A stretch of 64,000 nt of DNA from Flavobacterium psychrotrophum (GCF_003403075.1 NZ_CP031557.1:186001-250000); one strand, 5' to 3'. Positions 15,990 through 26,187 are shown, counted from the first letter of the stretch. Numbers and translations: made by a program. The notes: a model not told the origin generated them from the letters alone.

Positions 15990-16996
15990 TATAATTTTAA
16001 ATCTAAGTCCTTAAAAATGGGTTTATTATTCTGAAAAGTATAAACAAGTTGTTCAATGTTTAACTTTTTTAATGACTGAATTAAGTTTTTATTGAGCTTC
16101 TCAGGAACTACGAATAGTAGTTTCGGTTTTGGCTCAATTCTAGAATTATTAACCATTAGCTGACCAACGGCAGTAAAAATAACTTGTGAGTTGATAGCGG
16201 TTTTTATTTCAAATACATGAGTTATCTTAGGGACTTTATTATATAGGTATAAGTCTCTTTGCTGATCGTTGGCTACCATGAATCCCTTTTCTATCAGTTG
16301 TTCCTTAAGTCCGTTTGCTACTAGCCCGTGATTACAAATGGAGGTGATAACGTTGCTTTCATAAACATATTCTTTCGTTCCGGAGAACTCCTCATTATAG
16401 GTGGTTTTTAATTTTTCTAATGGACTCGCAATAGTCTTAGCCGATGCAGTACCACTGACAATTTCCTTTTTTATACGATCTACTTCTTCTACGAATAGTT
16501 TAATTTGTTGAGGTAGAGTAGGACTGTTCAGTTTTCCAATTTCAGTATATTTTCCTGATAATTCAACTGAGGGAAAATCCTTAAATTCACCGATATATTT
16601 TTCTTGAAAGGGAACTTTACCGACTCCGATCCTTCCACCGCCTATTTTTCCACTGTGCAGTAATATGTTTTCCCCGGCGTCCTTCATCCATACAGCTGCC
16701 ACTCGTTTATTTATTCCCTCAACAGGGTAATTGATCTCACATACAATATTGGACAATTTGTTTTCTTTTGGCTTACCGGTTCCAAAAGCATTCCAATATC
16801 TAGCTCCAGATCTTCCTTCTGAAATAGTAAAGTACCACCACATATTCAATTCTTCCGAATAAAAGGCAGTAACCCGTAAACTATTACCCTTATGACCTGT
16901 TAAAACGGTTATCTCTTCAGTTGCATATCGACTTAAAGATGACTCCAATTTTTGTTGTAGTCTTTTTATTTCAGCTTTATTAGTGATTATGTTCAT
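15989..16996 (-). CDS. Unknown protein with PD-(D/E)XK-like C-terminus, inside hsd operon
   Basis: A 335-residue protein located between hsdR (2 bases away) and hsdM::hsdS (1-base overlap). Residues 1-130 form a strand-rich domain with EELNMWWYFTISEGRSGARYWN. Residues about 215-330 resemble a small nuclease fold: HVFEIKTAINSQVIFTAVGQL gives an ExK core with a following Gln helix, then LLFVVP. I cannot name the family. The tight coupling implies it acts with the type I complex, perhaps as an accessory restriction or anti-restriction factor; this is inference. Confidence 0.55.
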   Translation of the reverse strand: MNIITNKAEIKRLQQKLESSLSRYATEEITVLTGHKGNSLRVTAFYSEELNMWWYFTISEGRSGARYWNAFGTGKPKENKLSNIVCEINYPVEGINKRVAAVWMKDAGENILLHSGKIGGGRIGVGKVPFQEKYIGEFKDFPSVELSGKYTEIGKLNSPTLPQQIKLFVEEVDRIKKEIVSGTASAKTIASPLEKLKTTYNEEFSGTKEYVYESNVITSICNHGLVANGLKEQLIEKGFMVANDQQRDLYLYNKVPKITHVFEIKTAINSQVIFTAVGQLMVNNSRIEPKPKLLFVVPEKLNKNLIQSLKKLNIEQLVYTFQNNKPIFKDLDLKL

Positions 16997-16998
16997 AA

Positions 16999-19563
16999 TT
17001 AAGCCGCGAAGTCCTCTAATTTAATATAATCATTAATATAAACAGGAATCACTTCTCTATACTTGGTGGCCACATCTTTAAATTGAGAAATAGTTAGCGT
17101 AGGATGCGTTTGCAAAGCATGGAAGTCTTTTGTTTCGATAATTTTCCGAATATCTTGATCTACGATATATGCTTTAAAAAAATATTGTAGCGCCCTAATG
17201 TTTACATCTTCTTCAGGTGGGAATATAGAAATGAACTTATCGAATTCTTCGTCTAGCATTTCATCCTTTGATTTGAATTTTGGTATGATGCCAAATATTT
17301 TCTCTACCATTTCACGGATAGAAACCTTACGGTCTATTTTCGTAGCTTTTCGTAGCTTTTCAATATTAAAATACTCATCCGGTTTGTCCAATATCTCATT
17401 TTGAATATGACTTAAAACTAGTTCCCAGTTTCCTAGTTCAACATTTTTTTTGATAATATTATCCATTACAATTCTATCTTCAAATTTTTGAAATAGCATT
17501 CGGTCAATCTTCATTCCATCAAGTCCGATTGGAGTTTCTTCCATTACCACCAAAAGGTCCTCAAGATCACTAATATATTTGTCAATGATGATAGTTCCAT
17601 CAGAATCTATAACTGTTCTATCTTTTGGCTTCGGTAATTTTATAACTTCATCATAATCGAACCTCTCTTCAAAATATTCACAATTTGCAAAGAAGTCAAA
17701 AAGTTTAAAATTCTTTTTATCGTGTTGAATGATCTCTTCTTCATTCAGTTCATTTTTGAATTTATGTGAGTAAGTGTTTTTACGAGTTCCGCGTCCTTTA
17801 ATCTGTACAAAATCAGATGGACTAAATATTGGTCGCATCAAACAAATATTTAATAAATCGGGGCAGTCATAACCTGTGGTCATCATCCCAACAGTAACGC
17901 AAACTCTAGTTTTACTAGTTTTATATCCGTCTAACCAATTGGATCTTCCATTTAAATTATTGTTGGAAAAATTAGTGGTCATTTGTTGTGCATCTCCAAC
18001 TTGAGAGGTTACCTGAACTGCAAAGTCAGAACTATATCTGTTAGGAAATTTTTGTTCCGCCAACTCGTTTAATAATTCAGTAATTTTTCGTGCATGATTT
18101 TGACTTACTGCAAAAATAATTGTTTTTCCAATTTCATTAGTAATTGGATCACGTAGAGCATTATCTAAAAAGGTCTTGCAAAAAACACTATTTGTTTCTT
18201 GAGAAAAAAATCTTTTTTCAAAGTCTCTGGATACAAAAATTTCTGTTTCTTCGTCTTCGACGGAATTAAGCACTATTGCATAACCTTCATCAGACAAAAG
18301 CTTGGTTGTAATTTCAGTTCGTGCATCTACAACTATTGGATTTCTTAAATAATCATCCTTAACACCGTTTAAAAGAGTATAGCGAAATGTTGGATCGCCA
18401 CTCTCACAACCAAAGGTTGTGTATGTATCTCGCAACATTCTTCTTTCAATTTCTCTTGGATCATTCTGCCTTACCCTCTCAATATCAACACCTTTAAGGT
18501 AATCTTTTGGAGTAGCTGTCAATCCCAATTTATATCCGTTAAAATATTCAAATACGGCTCTTGAGTTACCAGAAACGGAACGATGTGACTCATCAGAAAT
18601 TATAAAATCAAAATCCGTAGGTTTAAAAAGATCACGATATTTGTTATTAAATAATAATGATTGGATAGTTGTGACAATAATATCCGCCTTATGCCAATCT
18701 GATTTATGCTGTTTAAAAATATAAGTTGTATAATCCGGTTTCAAGTAATTTCTAAAATCCTTCAGCGCTTGATCTTCTAATTCGATTCTATCCACTAAAA
18801 ACAAAACACGTTTAGCATTTTGAGTACGGAGAAATAATTTTATAACTGCCGCGGAAGTTAATGTTTTTCCCGTACCTGTGGCCATTTCAAATAGAAAACG
18901 GTCTTTCCCATCTGTTACCGCTTTTTGAAGTACTTTTACCGCATTTAACTGATAGTAACGTAAAAAGCGTAGTCCATAAGCCCAAATAAACTCACTGCTA
19001 TCCCCAATATTTCCTCTCCATCCAGGTCTTTCAGCATAGTCAGGCATCTGTATTGAAGCTATATAATCGATTTCTACACTTTCTGTAGCTAAGGAATTTC
19101 TATCTGGATTCCAATTTTTAATGGCTCCGATTTCATTAGGCGATGGAAACTTATAAATCGGTTTAGGATTTCCTTTTTTCAAATCCCATAGATAATGAAC
19201 AATTCCGTTGGAGAGAATTATGTATTGAGCTCCAACAGTATTAGCATATTTCCTTGCTTGCTCTTTCGCGATCAGTGGATGAAGCCGCTCTTTTTTTGCT
19301 TCTAAAACGCAAATAGGCTTATTATTACTGTCAAGAAGAAGAAAATCCAATGATCCTCCTTTTACTTTTTCATAATCATTACCCCATTCATCAATATCAC
19401 TATGAGTTATCTTGACATGATTTTCCAACACTATATTTGAAGTACCTTGCTCAGTGTCAAAGAATCGCCATCCTGCTTCATTAAGCAATTGGTTTATTTT
19501 GATTCTTGCATGAGCTTCGTTCTTCATATTTAAAATGTTGTTATGAGAATAATTACGTTTCAA
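16999..19563 (-). CDS. hsdR: Type I restriction endonuclease subunit HsdR
   Basis: An 854-residue ATP-dependent translocase and nuclease subunit. Residues about 50-110 hold the PD-(D/E)XK nuclease (SLDFLLLDSNNKPICVLEAK). Residues about 215-560 are the SF2 helicase with Walker A ATGTGKT, DESH box, LTATP, and a later motif with GRGTRKN. The C-terminal 200 residues are the helical HsdM-binding part. The internal start MKNEAHARIK (19527) fits the usual HsdR N-terminus and may be the real one. It is the first gene of the operon, with 460 bases of non-coding DNA upstream. With HsdM::HsdS it cuts unmodified DNA. Confidence 0.9.
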   Translation of the reverse strand: MKRNYSHNNILNMKNEAHARIKINQLLNEAGWRFFDTEQGTSNIVLENHVKITHSDIDEWGNDYEKVKGGSLDFLLLDSNNKPICVLEAKKERLHPLIAKEQARKYANTVGAQYIILSNGIVHYLWDLKKGNPKPIYKFPSPNEIGAIKNWNPDRNSLATESVEIDYIASIQMPDYAERPGWRGNIGDSSEFIWAYGLRFLRYYQLNAVKVLQKAVTDGKDRFLFEMATGTGKTLTSAAVIKLFLRTQNAKRVLFLVDRIELEDQALKDFRNYLKPDYTTYIFKQHKSDWHKADIIVTTIQSLLFNNKYRDLFKPTDFDFIISDESHRSVSGNSRAVFEYFNGYKLGLTATPKDYLKGVDIERVRQNDPREIERRMLRDTYTTFGCESGDPTFRYTLLNGVKDDYLRNPIVVDARTEITTKLLSDEGYAIVLNSVEDEETEIFVSRDFEKRFFSQETNSVFCKTFLDNALRDPITNEIGKTIIFAVSQNHARKITELLNELAEQKFPNRYSSDFAVQVTSQVGDAQQMTTNFSNNNLNGRSNWLDGYKTSKTRVCVTVGMMTTGYDCPDLLNICLMRPIFSPSDFVQIKGRGTRKNTYSHKFKNELNEEEIIQHDKKNFKLFDFFANCEYFEERFDYDEVIKLPKPKDRTVIDSDGTIIIDKYISDLEDLLVVMEETPIGLDGMKIDRMLFQKFEDRIVMDNIIKKNVELGNWELVLSHIQNEILDKPDEYFNIEKLRKATKIDRKVSIREMVEKIFGIIPKFKSKDEMLDEEFDKFISIFPPEEDVNIRALQYFFKAYIVDQDIRKIIETKDFHALQTHPTLTISQFKDVATKYREVIPVYINDYIKLEDFAA

Positions 19564-20023
19564 ACCTAATGCTTTTAATTCACTCCTACAATTATTATAA
19601 TCAAATAGTCTATAGTTTTCAATACCTATATATACTGAATCTGAGATCCCGAATATAAAGGCAATTATAAGACATTCTCATCAGGACTAGCAAGCCTTTA
19701 TACGTTTCAAAATCTATTTTTAACTGGAGTGTCACCGGTAAGGAATTCGATGCAAAAAGCTTGAAGATCACAGATTTAATAAGTATCTCTGATATAACTA
19801 ACTTTTTAGATATACTTATGAAAGTAGAAATAATTATGAGCAGCGCAGGGATTTAATACACATTTTAAAAAGCGCAAACGAAAAAAGGACTAAGATAAGA
19901 ACAAGTAACAAAAGTGAAGTTTATTTATATTATAATAACAATAGTTTTTAAAGTATTTCATTTCCTATTATTTAAAAATGAAATACTTTATAAATATATT
20001 TACGCTAAGAAAGCCAAATTTCA
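19564..20023. promoter_or_regulatory. Divergent region between hsdR and RES gene with 15-bp inverted repeat
   Basis: There is no gene in 460 bases. A perfect inverted repeat TAAAGTATTTCATTT (19950-19964) and AAATGAAATACTTTA (19977-19991), with a 12-base spacer, lies 33 bases before the ATG at 20024. It could be an operator or an mRNA leader hairpin for the RES/STAND pair. TATATTTA (about 19997-20004) is a weak -7 candidate. I see nothing else in the hsdR-proximal part. Confidence 0.6.
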
Positions 20024-20941
20024 ATGACAAATAGAGAAGCGCTAAAAAGACTGGAAGAAATATCGTTACAACTTCACGAAGTTGATTACAATTACATTAT
20101 GGAACTTTTAAAAAATTCCGTTAGAAAGATTCCCATACCCCTAGCGAAACTGCATCAATACGCTACCGTAGACCGCGCAAGAAAGAATATTGGAAACGAT
20201 CTTTTTACAAGCGCAGACCAATTAACTTATATCAAAGACCAAAACGTAATTGACAATTACTTAACGGAATTTGGAAGGGCAAATAAACCTCATGAACCTA
20301 TGTTCTACGGTGCTATAAAATCGTCAGTTTTGGATAAACCCCGGGCGACGGCAATTGCTGAAACTTCAAAATTATTTCAGGATCCAGAAGGTCACAATCT
20401 TGAAGGGGAACTTTACACCATTAGCCGTTGGGAGAATAAATCAGAAATTATAGTTGTTGAAGTGGTATTTGCTGCTGAAGCAATAAAAATAAATCCAGAC
20501 ATAAAAAAAGCCTTTGAGAAACAGACGGAATTTGCAAAAGAAGCCGGAGCAGATGACTTAGAATTCTATACTGATTTTTTAATATTTATAAGTGAACAGT
20601 TTGCGAGAAAAACAAAATCCCATAATGATTATAAAATAGCCGCTGCTTACACTGAGCTAGTCTTACAACATCCGGATGTGAGAGGTGTTATGTTCCCTAG
20701 TGTTCAAACTGGATACATGGGGGTTAACATTGTTTTTCCCCCTAATGTGGTTGACCATAATTTGGAATTACTATTTGCGACAACTCATAAGCTTTATAAA
20801 AGTCAGCAAAAGACGCTTATATCTAACCATATGAAGTGTCTGAATGCGCAACAGAATCCTGAAAATTTAGAGTGGCAAAATACTGAACAACAATATCTAA
20901 CCAAGGAAGAATATATCAAGGAGTATTTCAAAATACAATAA
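20024..20941 (+). CDS. RES-domain protein (NAD+-consuming toxin fold)
   Basis: A 305-residue protein. Residues about 50-115 match the RES pattern: an Arg-rich start (VDRARKN), RANKPHEPMFYGAI and a following acid (ATAIAETSKLF), which supply the R, Y and E of the family active site. The second half is helical and unassigned. RES toxins of type II systems degrade NAD+; here the protein is about twice the toxin size and no Xre partner lies beside it. The next gene, 71 bases on in the same direction, is a large STAND NTPase, so this may be an effector or a regulated partner of it. The function is inference. Confidence 0.6.
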   Translation: MTNREALKRLEEISLQLHEVDYNYIMELLKNSVRKIPIPLAKLHQYATVDRARKNIGNDLFTSADQLTYIKDQNVIDNYLTEFGRANKPHEPMFYGAIKSSVLDKPRATAIAETSKLFQDPEGHNLEGELYTISRWENKSEIIVVEVVFAAEAIKINPDIKKAFEKQTEFAKEAGADDLEFYTDFLIFISEQFARKTKSHNDYKIAAAYTELVLQHPDVRGVMFPSVQTGYMGVNIVFPPNVVDHNLELLFATTHKLYKSQQKTLISNHMKCLNAQQNPENLEWQNTEQQYLTKEEYIKEYFKIQ

Positions 20942-21012
20942 TTACTAATATCAAAGGACTTAACATACAAATACTTAGTTACTATTATTTAAACCGACCA
21001 ATAAAAATTTTT

Positions 21013-24000
21013 ATGATAAATATTAATTATTTACATACGCCTGTAGAAAATTATATCGAGCCTCCTATTGAAACCAATTTACAAGAACTTCCATTAGAAA
21101 AATTATCATGGGAGGATTTTGAGAAATTGTGTTTATCTGTAGTCCAACTAGATTTTTCCATAGATGATTGTGAGATTTACGGCATCAAAGGACAAGCACA
21201 AGGAGGAATCGACATTTTTGCCCGTAAAGCAAGCGGAAACTACAGTAGTTACCAGTGTAAAAGGTATCAAAAATTTGAGGTTGATGATCTAGAAAAAGCC
21301 GTGGGGTATTTTAGGACACAAAAATTCTTTTCTCAGAGTAACGATTTTTATTTGTGTACTTCCTGCGAATGGAATAAAACACAGATTCAGGATAAGTTCG
21401 AGGAACTTAAAACAGAATTGGAAAAAGACGGGATTACCTTACATAAATGGGACAAAATGCAACTATCGAGACACTTAAAAAATCATCCACAAATCGTTTT
21501 TGATTTTTTTGGATCTGCATGGGTAAAAAAATTCAATGGTGAGCCCGCACTTCAAGAGATTTCGAAATCCAAGAAATTTGATGCATTTAAAATGCGTAAT
21601 TATCGAAAAGAACTTTATATCTTCTATTCGACGATTTTTAATCTACAAGATCCGGGTATTCCTATTAAAGAATTAAATCACCCTTATACAATCCAAGACC
21701 GATTCATTCTTCCGGATATTTTTTCTACAGTCGACAATGCACAATGGGAAAATGTAGCCGAAAATTCTAATGATTCTGATTCTAATAATAGTTTCGAATT
21801 AGACCAGTATAATTATGATGATGAAAGATATGATGAAGTTAGAATTCTCTCACGGTTTAAAAAAAGTAAAATTGATGAATCTTTAGATTCAAGTAGAATT
21901 GATATTAGAATAAAAATCGATGATGCATTAATTGAAAGTAACAAAAATATAATTATCGGTGATCCTGGAGCAGGAAAAAGTACACTGTTGAGATATCTGG
22001 TTTTAGATATATTGAGCACAAATCCAAAGTTGGCGAATATCTCTCAGCAGTATGGAAAGCTCCTACCAATTTGGTTGCCATTTGCTTTTATAACGAAACA
22101 CCTTAGTCAGGATGACACTCTAAGTATTTCTGAAATACTCAAGCTTTGGTTTAAAGGTAATGGTAAAGAATATCTTTATGATCTTGCCAAAGATGCTCTC
22201 GACGATGAGCGCCTTTTCTTGGTTATTGACGGCATAGACGAATGGAATAGTATCTCGTCTGCTCAACTTGCTATCAAAAGAATAGAGATTACAAGAGATT
22301 TGTTTGACTGTAAAATACTCTATTCTAGCAGGCCATACGGCTTTAAATTATTAAAAGATTACTTTACAAATCTTAAAGTATTAAACTTAGCCGGCTTCTC
22401 TAGAGCGCAACAAAAAGAGTTTATTGAAAGATGGCATAACAAATGGGCTTCACTACAAAACAGTATCACCGATGAAAATTTTTCTAAAAGACAATCTGAG
22501 GGTTTTATAAGAGAGTTAAATCAGGCCGGTGATTTAAGCAAATTGGCCGAAACACCATTGTTGCTGAGTATTCTAATAATTCAAAAAATGCGAGATTCGG
22601 TCTTGCCAAGAAATAAATTAGATGCGCTTAAAGAAATCACTCAGTATTTAATTAATAAGCACCCTGCGAAACGAGTGATGGATGCAGGAATCGTGCAAAA
22701 CATCAACGAAGACATAGACTTTAAAGAAATATTCTGCGAATTGGCAAAATATATTCAAGTACAGAGCAACGATGGTGTAGTGCCAAAGATTGAGGCGCAG
22801 AAAGCAATTGAAAATTATTTGACAACGTACACAGATTATGATCGAGCCAAAGCAAAATTAAAGAGTAAGGAGCTAATCGACGTAGGGGCGAATAATTTTG
22901 GCATCATAATAGAAAAGTCAACGGATGAAATCGCATTTAGCCACAAACAATTTCAGGAATTTTTGGCTGCACAATTTTTATTTGAATCAGATGAAGAATA
23001 CACCAATAATTTTATCAGAGAATATGGAGCTAATACTTCATTTCATCAGGTAGTTGTTAATTTATTTGGACTCATTCCTCAAAAGCAAGTAAAAAAATAT
23101 GGCAGTTTCTTTGAGTCACTTAAAAGTAGTAATCATAAAATATATGAAAAGAATTACTTGACTCTGATTTCTTATGAAATAGCTATAAATATTGAAAACG
23201 CGCCCACAGAAATAATAAAAAATGGATTTGATTCTATTACGAAAGATTTTATCTATGAAACAGATTCTTCTTTTAAGGAAGCTCTGTTGAGACGCATATT
23301 GGCAACACTTCAAAATGGACGACTTGCAGAAAGAACTCAGGATTTTCTCAATCAATTCTTCCCCTATGAAGTAAGATATAAAGATAATAGGATTGTCTTA
23401 TTAAGAAATCTGGAAACCTTACTACCAGAACAGATTGAATTTTTAAAAATTGGACTAATTAACGGAACTATACAGGTAAAATATGATGTGTCTAATGCTT
23501 TGAAAAAACACATTAAGTCAGATGGTATTTTTAGTTTTATGTATGATCTGATTCTAAATTGCCGTAATTCGGAAATCTTAGCGTTTGCAATAAATAGTAT
23601 AATTGCCAGCGATTTAGAAAAGGAAAAACTTGATACAGCGCTAAATTATATAATTGACTCATCTCCAGAAGTACAGTTATTTCTCCATAAATATAAAATT
23701 TTCCATAAGGAACATTCTGAAGATGATTTAGAAAGTGTCTTATATGCTGTAAATAATGTACCCTACCAATTAAAAGATGAGGCAATTGATCTATTAATCG
23801 ACGGATATGCAAGAAGTAAGATTTTGAAAAATAAACTACTAAAATCTGTTCGAAGTGAAGAAAGATATGGCAAAGGTATTATTGACAGAGAAATAGCCTG
23901 GAAAGTTTTGTTCCACTGTTTCAACAACGATAAGCAAATTATTGCTCAGGTCAATAAAGAATTTGAAAATGAGTTCCCTTTTATTAACGCCGAGAGACAT

Positions 24001-25899
24001 GATATGTTTCGGCATTTGCCATTCTACTTTAAGGGCAAGAAAGATCAAATGCCTGCTGTAAGCGAATGGTTGTCTAAAAAAATGAATAAATATAATCACA
24101 TAGATAATGAAATAGCATTTGTAGGTATGTTCATTAATACTGAGGAAATGAAGAAACGTATTCTTAGTGATTTGCCAAAATCGGGAATTTCACACTGGCA
24201 TTTAATGGCTTTGCTAGAAGGATGGCCTGGTGATCACGACATCAAATTAAAGCTAAAAGAATACTTTAGGACTTCATCTCCTAATAACACAGCGGCGGCG
24301 GCACATTTTGTTCCAAAAGTTTTTGATATAAATGAGAAAAAAGAAGCGATTGAAATCTTAGAAAAAATTGTATTTACTGGAAAAGCCTATTTTAGAGAAC
24401 GTGCGATTGCTCCGCTAATAGAACTCGATAGTAAATATTTTGAAGAAAATATTCTAAGTAAACTTTTACAAGAAATCCATTTAATCCCGCAAGATGTTTT
24501 TGGATCCTATAACATCGCTATTGAAGAAATAGCTAAGAATTATAGTTCTAATCCAGATGTAAAATCATTCATATTTAAAGAGATTGATAAAAATAAAGAT
24601 ATTTTTATCATTGCCAGTCAGTATTATAAGGATTTAGATAAAGGGTTTAAGCAGTTAAAAAAATCTCTTCCTTTGCCAAATGAACTTCGATTATTAATAA
24701 TATACGAGGTTAACGATTTACCTTCTTTTCCTTCTAAAATAGCTTACAATTTCGGTTCCTTCTCCGAAGAAGGCGATCATGAAATAAAAGCTGATATGGC
24801 GATATCTTTGTTTAATCATATCAAGGAAACTGACCCTGATAAAATAGTCAGCTTAAGTCGACCATTAGTATTTGGGCGTGGCTTTGATCACGAGATACAA
24901 CGTAACATTGCCTTTATGGGTTTTTTGATTTCAAAAAAATTGGATGAGTATTTTTTGTTGGAAAATGATGATAGCACTACTAAAGAAAAAGCTCGACCTG
25001 TTGATATTTTTTATGGGCATAGGTTACACAGAAGTACAAGTACATTGATAATAAAATCGATTATTGAAAATTTTGATTATTTTATATCGATAGTCCAGAA
25101 AGATTTCAAGATAATGTTCAAACACCCAGGTTCAAGAAACATGGAAGAAACTTGGGGATTTTTCGCTCAGCAATCGGTCAAATCTTCACCGTCCTATCAT
25201 TATATCATGGAATATATTTCTGAAAATGCTGACGCTATTAAGGATAAAAATCTGATAAATTTTTTAAGCAGAACAGCCCCTGAAAGTTCAATTTTGAGAA
25301 GTATCCTTATACGCTTACTAGAGGATTCAAATCATAGTAATCAGATCTTAGCGGGGAAATTATTAGGATTAAATTTTAAAAATGATAATTATGTTTACAA
25401 GATTGTTAGCAATATCAATGATTATATGCATATTCATCAGGGTAGGATAATGGCACTTTGTAATGGGTGGCCAAATGATTTGAAACTGAAAAAAATATTT
25501 GACAAACTCGTTGGTAAAAAGATCTACACGACTTACGAAGTTAATTTTAGTTTAAAATTTTTATTTAGAGATATAGATAACCTTGTTGATTTCTTAAATG
25601 ATGCTCTTTTAAATCCAAATGAGGTTTATGGTTATCACAGATACTTTATAATTCCTTTAATTGACAGACTAAGAAAAGATGGGACATTTAAAGCAAAAAT
25701 AAAGGAGCTTTTACTTGGTAGTAAATCTGTAAACGAAAAAGTTTCATATTATAATATGCTTTCCCATGTTAACATGATCGATGAAGAATTACGATCGTGG
25801 AAAAGTGAGGTCTCAGATTTCTATGACGATTATGGATATGATATTATCTCTAACAAACGGGTCTGCTTGAAGGATATTCTTTATGACTATTATTATTAA
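21013..25899 (+). CDS. Mrr-like nuclease :: NACHT STAND NTPase, Avs-like antiphage sensor
   Basis: A 1628-residue protein. Residues about 28-160 are an Mrr-like restriction endonuclease domain (WEDFEKLCLSVVQ, GGIDIFARK, then YQCKRY, giving D...QxK). Residues about 300-480 are a NACHT-type STAND NTPase with Walker A GDPGAGKST (near 314) and Walker B LFLVIDGIDEW (near 399). The remaining 1100 residues are helical repeats of HEAT/TPR type that would bind the phage trigger. The layout and size match Avs proteins, where trigger binding assembles the NTPase and activates the nuclease. Avs4 has an Mrr-like effector, but assignment to a type needs a search. It is preceded by the RES gene and followed by the tRNA-like junction. 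Confidence 0.8.
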   Translation: MININYLHTPVENYIEPPIETNLQELPLEKLSWEDFEKLCLSVVQLDFSIDDCEIYGIKGQAQGGIDIFARKASGNYSSYQCKRYQKFEVDDLEKAVGYFRTQKFFSQSNDFYLCTSCEWNKTQIQDKFEELKTELEKDGITLHKWDKMQLSRHLKNHPQIVFDFFGSAWVKKFNGEPALQEISKSKKFDAFKMRNYRKELYIFYSTIFNLQDPGIPIKELNHPYTIQDRFILPDIFSTVDNAQWENVAENSNDSDSNNSFELDQYNYDDERYDEVRILSRFKKSKIDESLDSSRIDIRIKIDDALIESNKNIIIGDPGAGKSTLLRYLVLDILSTNPKLANISQQYGKLLPIWLPFAFITKHLSQDDTLSISEILKLWFKGNGKEYLYDLAKDALDDERLFLVIDGIDEWNSISSAQLAIKRIEITRDLFDCKILYSSRPYGFKLLKDYFTNLKVLNLAGFSRAQQKEFIERWHNKWASLQNSITDENFSKRQSEGFIRELNQAGDLSKLAETPLLLSILIIQKMRDSVLPRNKLDALKEITQYLINKHPAKRVMDAGIVQNINEDIDFKEIFCELAKYIQVQSNDGVVPKIEAQKAIENYLTTYTDYDRAKAKLKSKELIDVGANNFGIIIEKSTDEIAFSHKQFQEFLAAQFLFESDEEYTNNFIREYGANTSFHQVVVNLFGLIPQKQVKKYGSFFESLKSSNHKIYEKNYLTLISYEIAINIENAPTEIIKNGFDSITKDFIYETDSSFKEALLRRILATLQNGRLAERTQDFLNQFFPYEVRYKDNRIVLLRNLETLLPEQIEFLKIGLINGTIQVKYDVSNALKKHIKSDGIFSFMYDLILNCRNSEILAFAINSIIASDLEKEKLDTALNYIIDSSPEVQLFLHKYKIFHKEHSEDDLESVLYAVNNVPYQLKDEAIDLLIDGYARSKILKNKLLKSVRSEERYGKGIIDREIAWKVLFHCFNNDKQIIAQVNKEFENEFPFINAERHDMFRHLPFYFKGKKDQMPAVSEWLSKKMNKYNHIDNEIAFVGMFINTEEMKKRILSDLPKSGISHWHLMALLEGWPGDHDIKLKLKEYFRTSSPNNTAAAAHFVPKVFDINEKKEAIEILEKIVFTGKAYFRERAIAPLIELDSKYFEENILSKLLQEIHLIPQDVFGSYNIAIEEIAKNYSSNPDVKSFIFKEIDKNKDIFIIASQYYKDLDKGFKQLKKSLPLPNELRLLIIYEVNDLPSFPSKIAYNFGSFSEEGDHEIKADMAISLFNHIKETDPDKIVSLSRPLVFGRGFDHEIQRNIAFMGFLISKKLDEYFLLENDDSTTKEKARPVDIFYGHRLHRSTSTLIIKSIIENFDYFISIVQKDFKIMFKHPGSRNMEETWGFFAQQSVKSSPSYHYIMEYISENADAIKDKNLINFLSRTAPESSILRSILIRLLEDSNHSNQILAGKLLGLNFKNDNYVYKIVSNINDYMHIHQGRIMALCNGWPNDLKLKKIFDKLVGKKIYTTYEVNFSLKFLFRDIDNLVDFLNDALLNPNEVYGYHRYFIIPLIDRLRKDGTFKAKIKELLLGSKSVNEKVSYYNMLSHVNMIDEELRSWKSEVSDFYDDYGYDIISNKRVCLKDILYDYYY

Positions 25900-26044
25900 T
25901 TTTAAGTTGAGCAAATTGTTGATAGTAAATTGTATACAGGATTTAAATTTCATTTTAAAATGTTACTAATAATAGTATCTTTGTAAAAGATATGGTATTG
26001 AATTATCTATGTTTTCTGATTTTAGAGCAGGCAATGTTTTAAAG

Positions 26045-26122
26045 GATTTAAGGTGAATTGTGGCAATTTCATGGCAATAATGCTTTTGGAAATTTAAAAA
26101 ATACAGCAATGACGCGGGTCTG
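26045..26122. repeat. Right-end sequence of element A (related to 42001-42077)
   Basis: About 75 bp with the kernel GTGGCAATTTCATGGCAATA aligns at roughly 70% identity with 42001-42077 (TGTGGAAATTTCATGGTAAA). The two copies lie after the cargo of elements A and B respectively. Short direct repeats of GGCAAT 13 bp apart look like recombinase or accessory-factor binding sites. I infer an element end. Confidence 0.55.
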
Positions 26123-26131
26123 ACTGGTAAA

Positions 26132-26187
26132 GTTCGAATCCCTCATCGCCCACTTTGAGGGATAGTCGAAAGATTATCCCTTTTTTT
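26132..26187 (+). other. tRNA 3'-end fragment plus terminator (attachment junction)
   Basis: GTTCGAATCCCTCATCGCCC (26132-26151) then AC reads as T-loop, T-stem and acceptor of a tRNA 3' end (acceptor ATCGCCC), but no 5' part exists upstream. A textbook terminator follows: AGGGATA (26158-26164), a 10-base loop, TATCCCT (26175-26181), T-run to 26187. A second inverted repeat ATCCCTCA/TGAGGGAT (26138-26145/26156-26163) spans the fragment. This is what integration into a tRNA 3' end leaves behind. It may also end transcription of the STAND gene. Confidence 0.65.

Noticed and set aside
26132..26154. Functional tRNA gene
   Set aside because: Only the T-arm and acceptor 3' half are present; no 5' half, anticodon arm or D-arm lies upstream.
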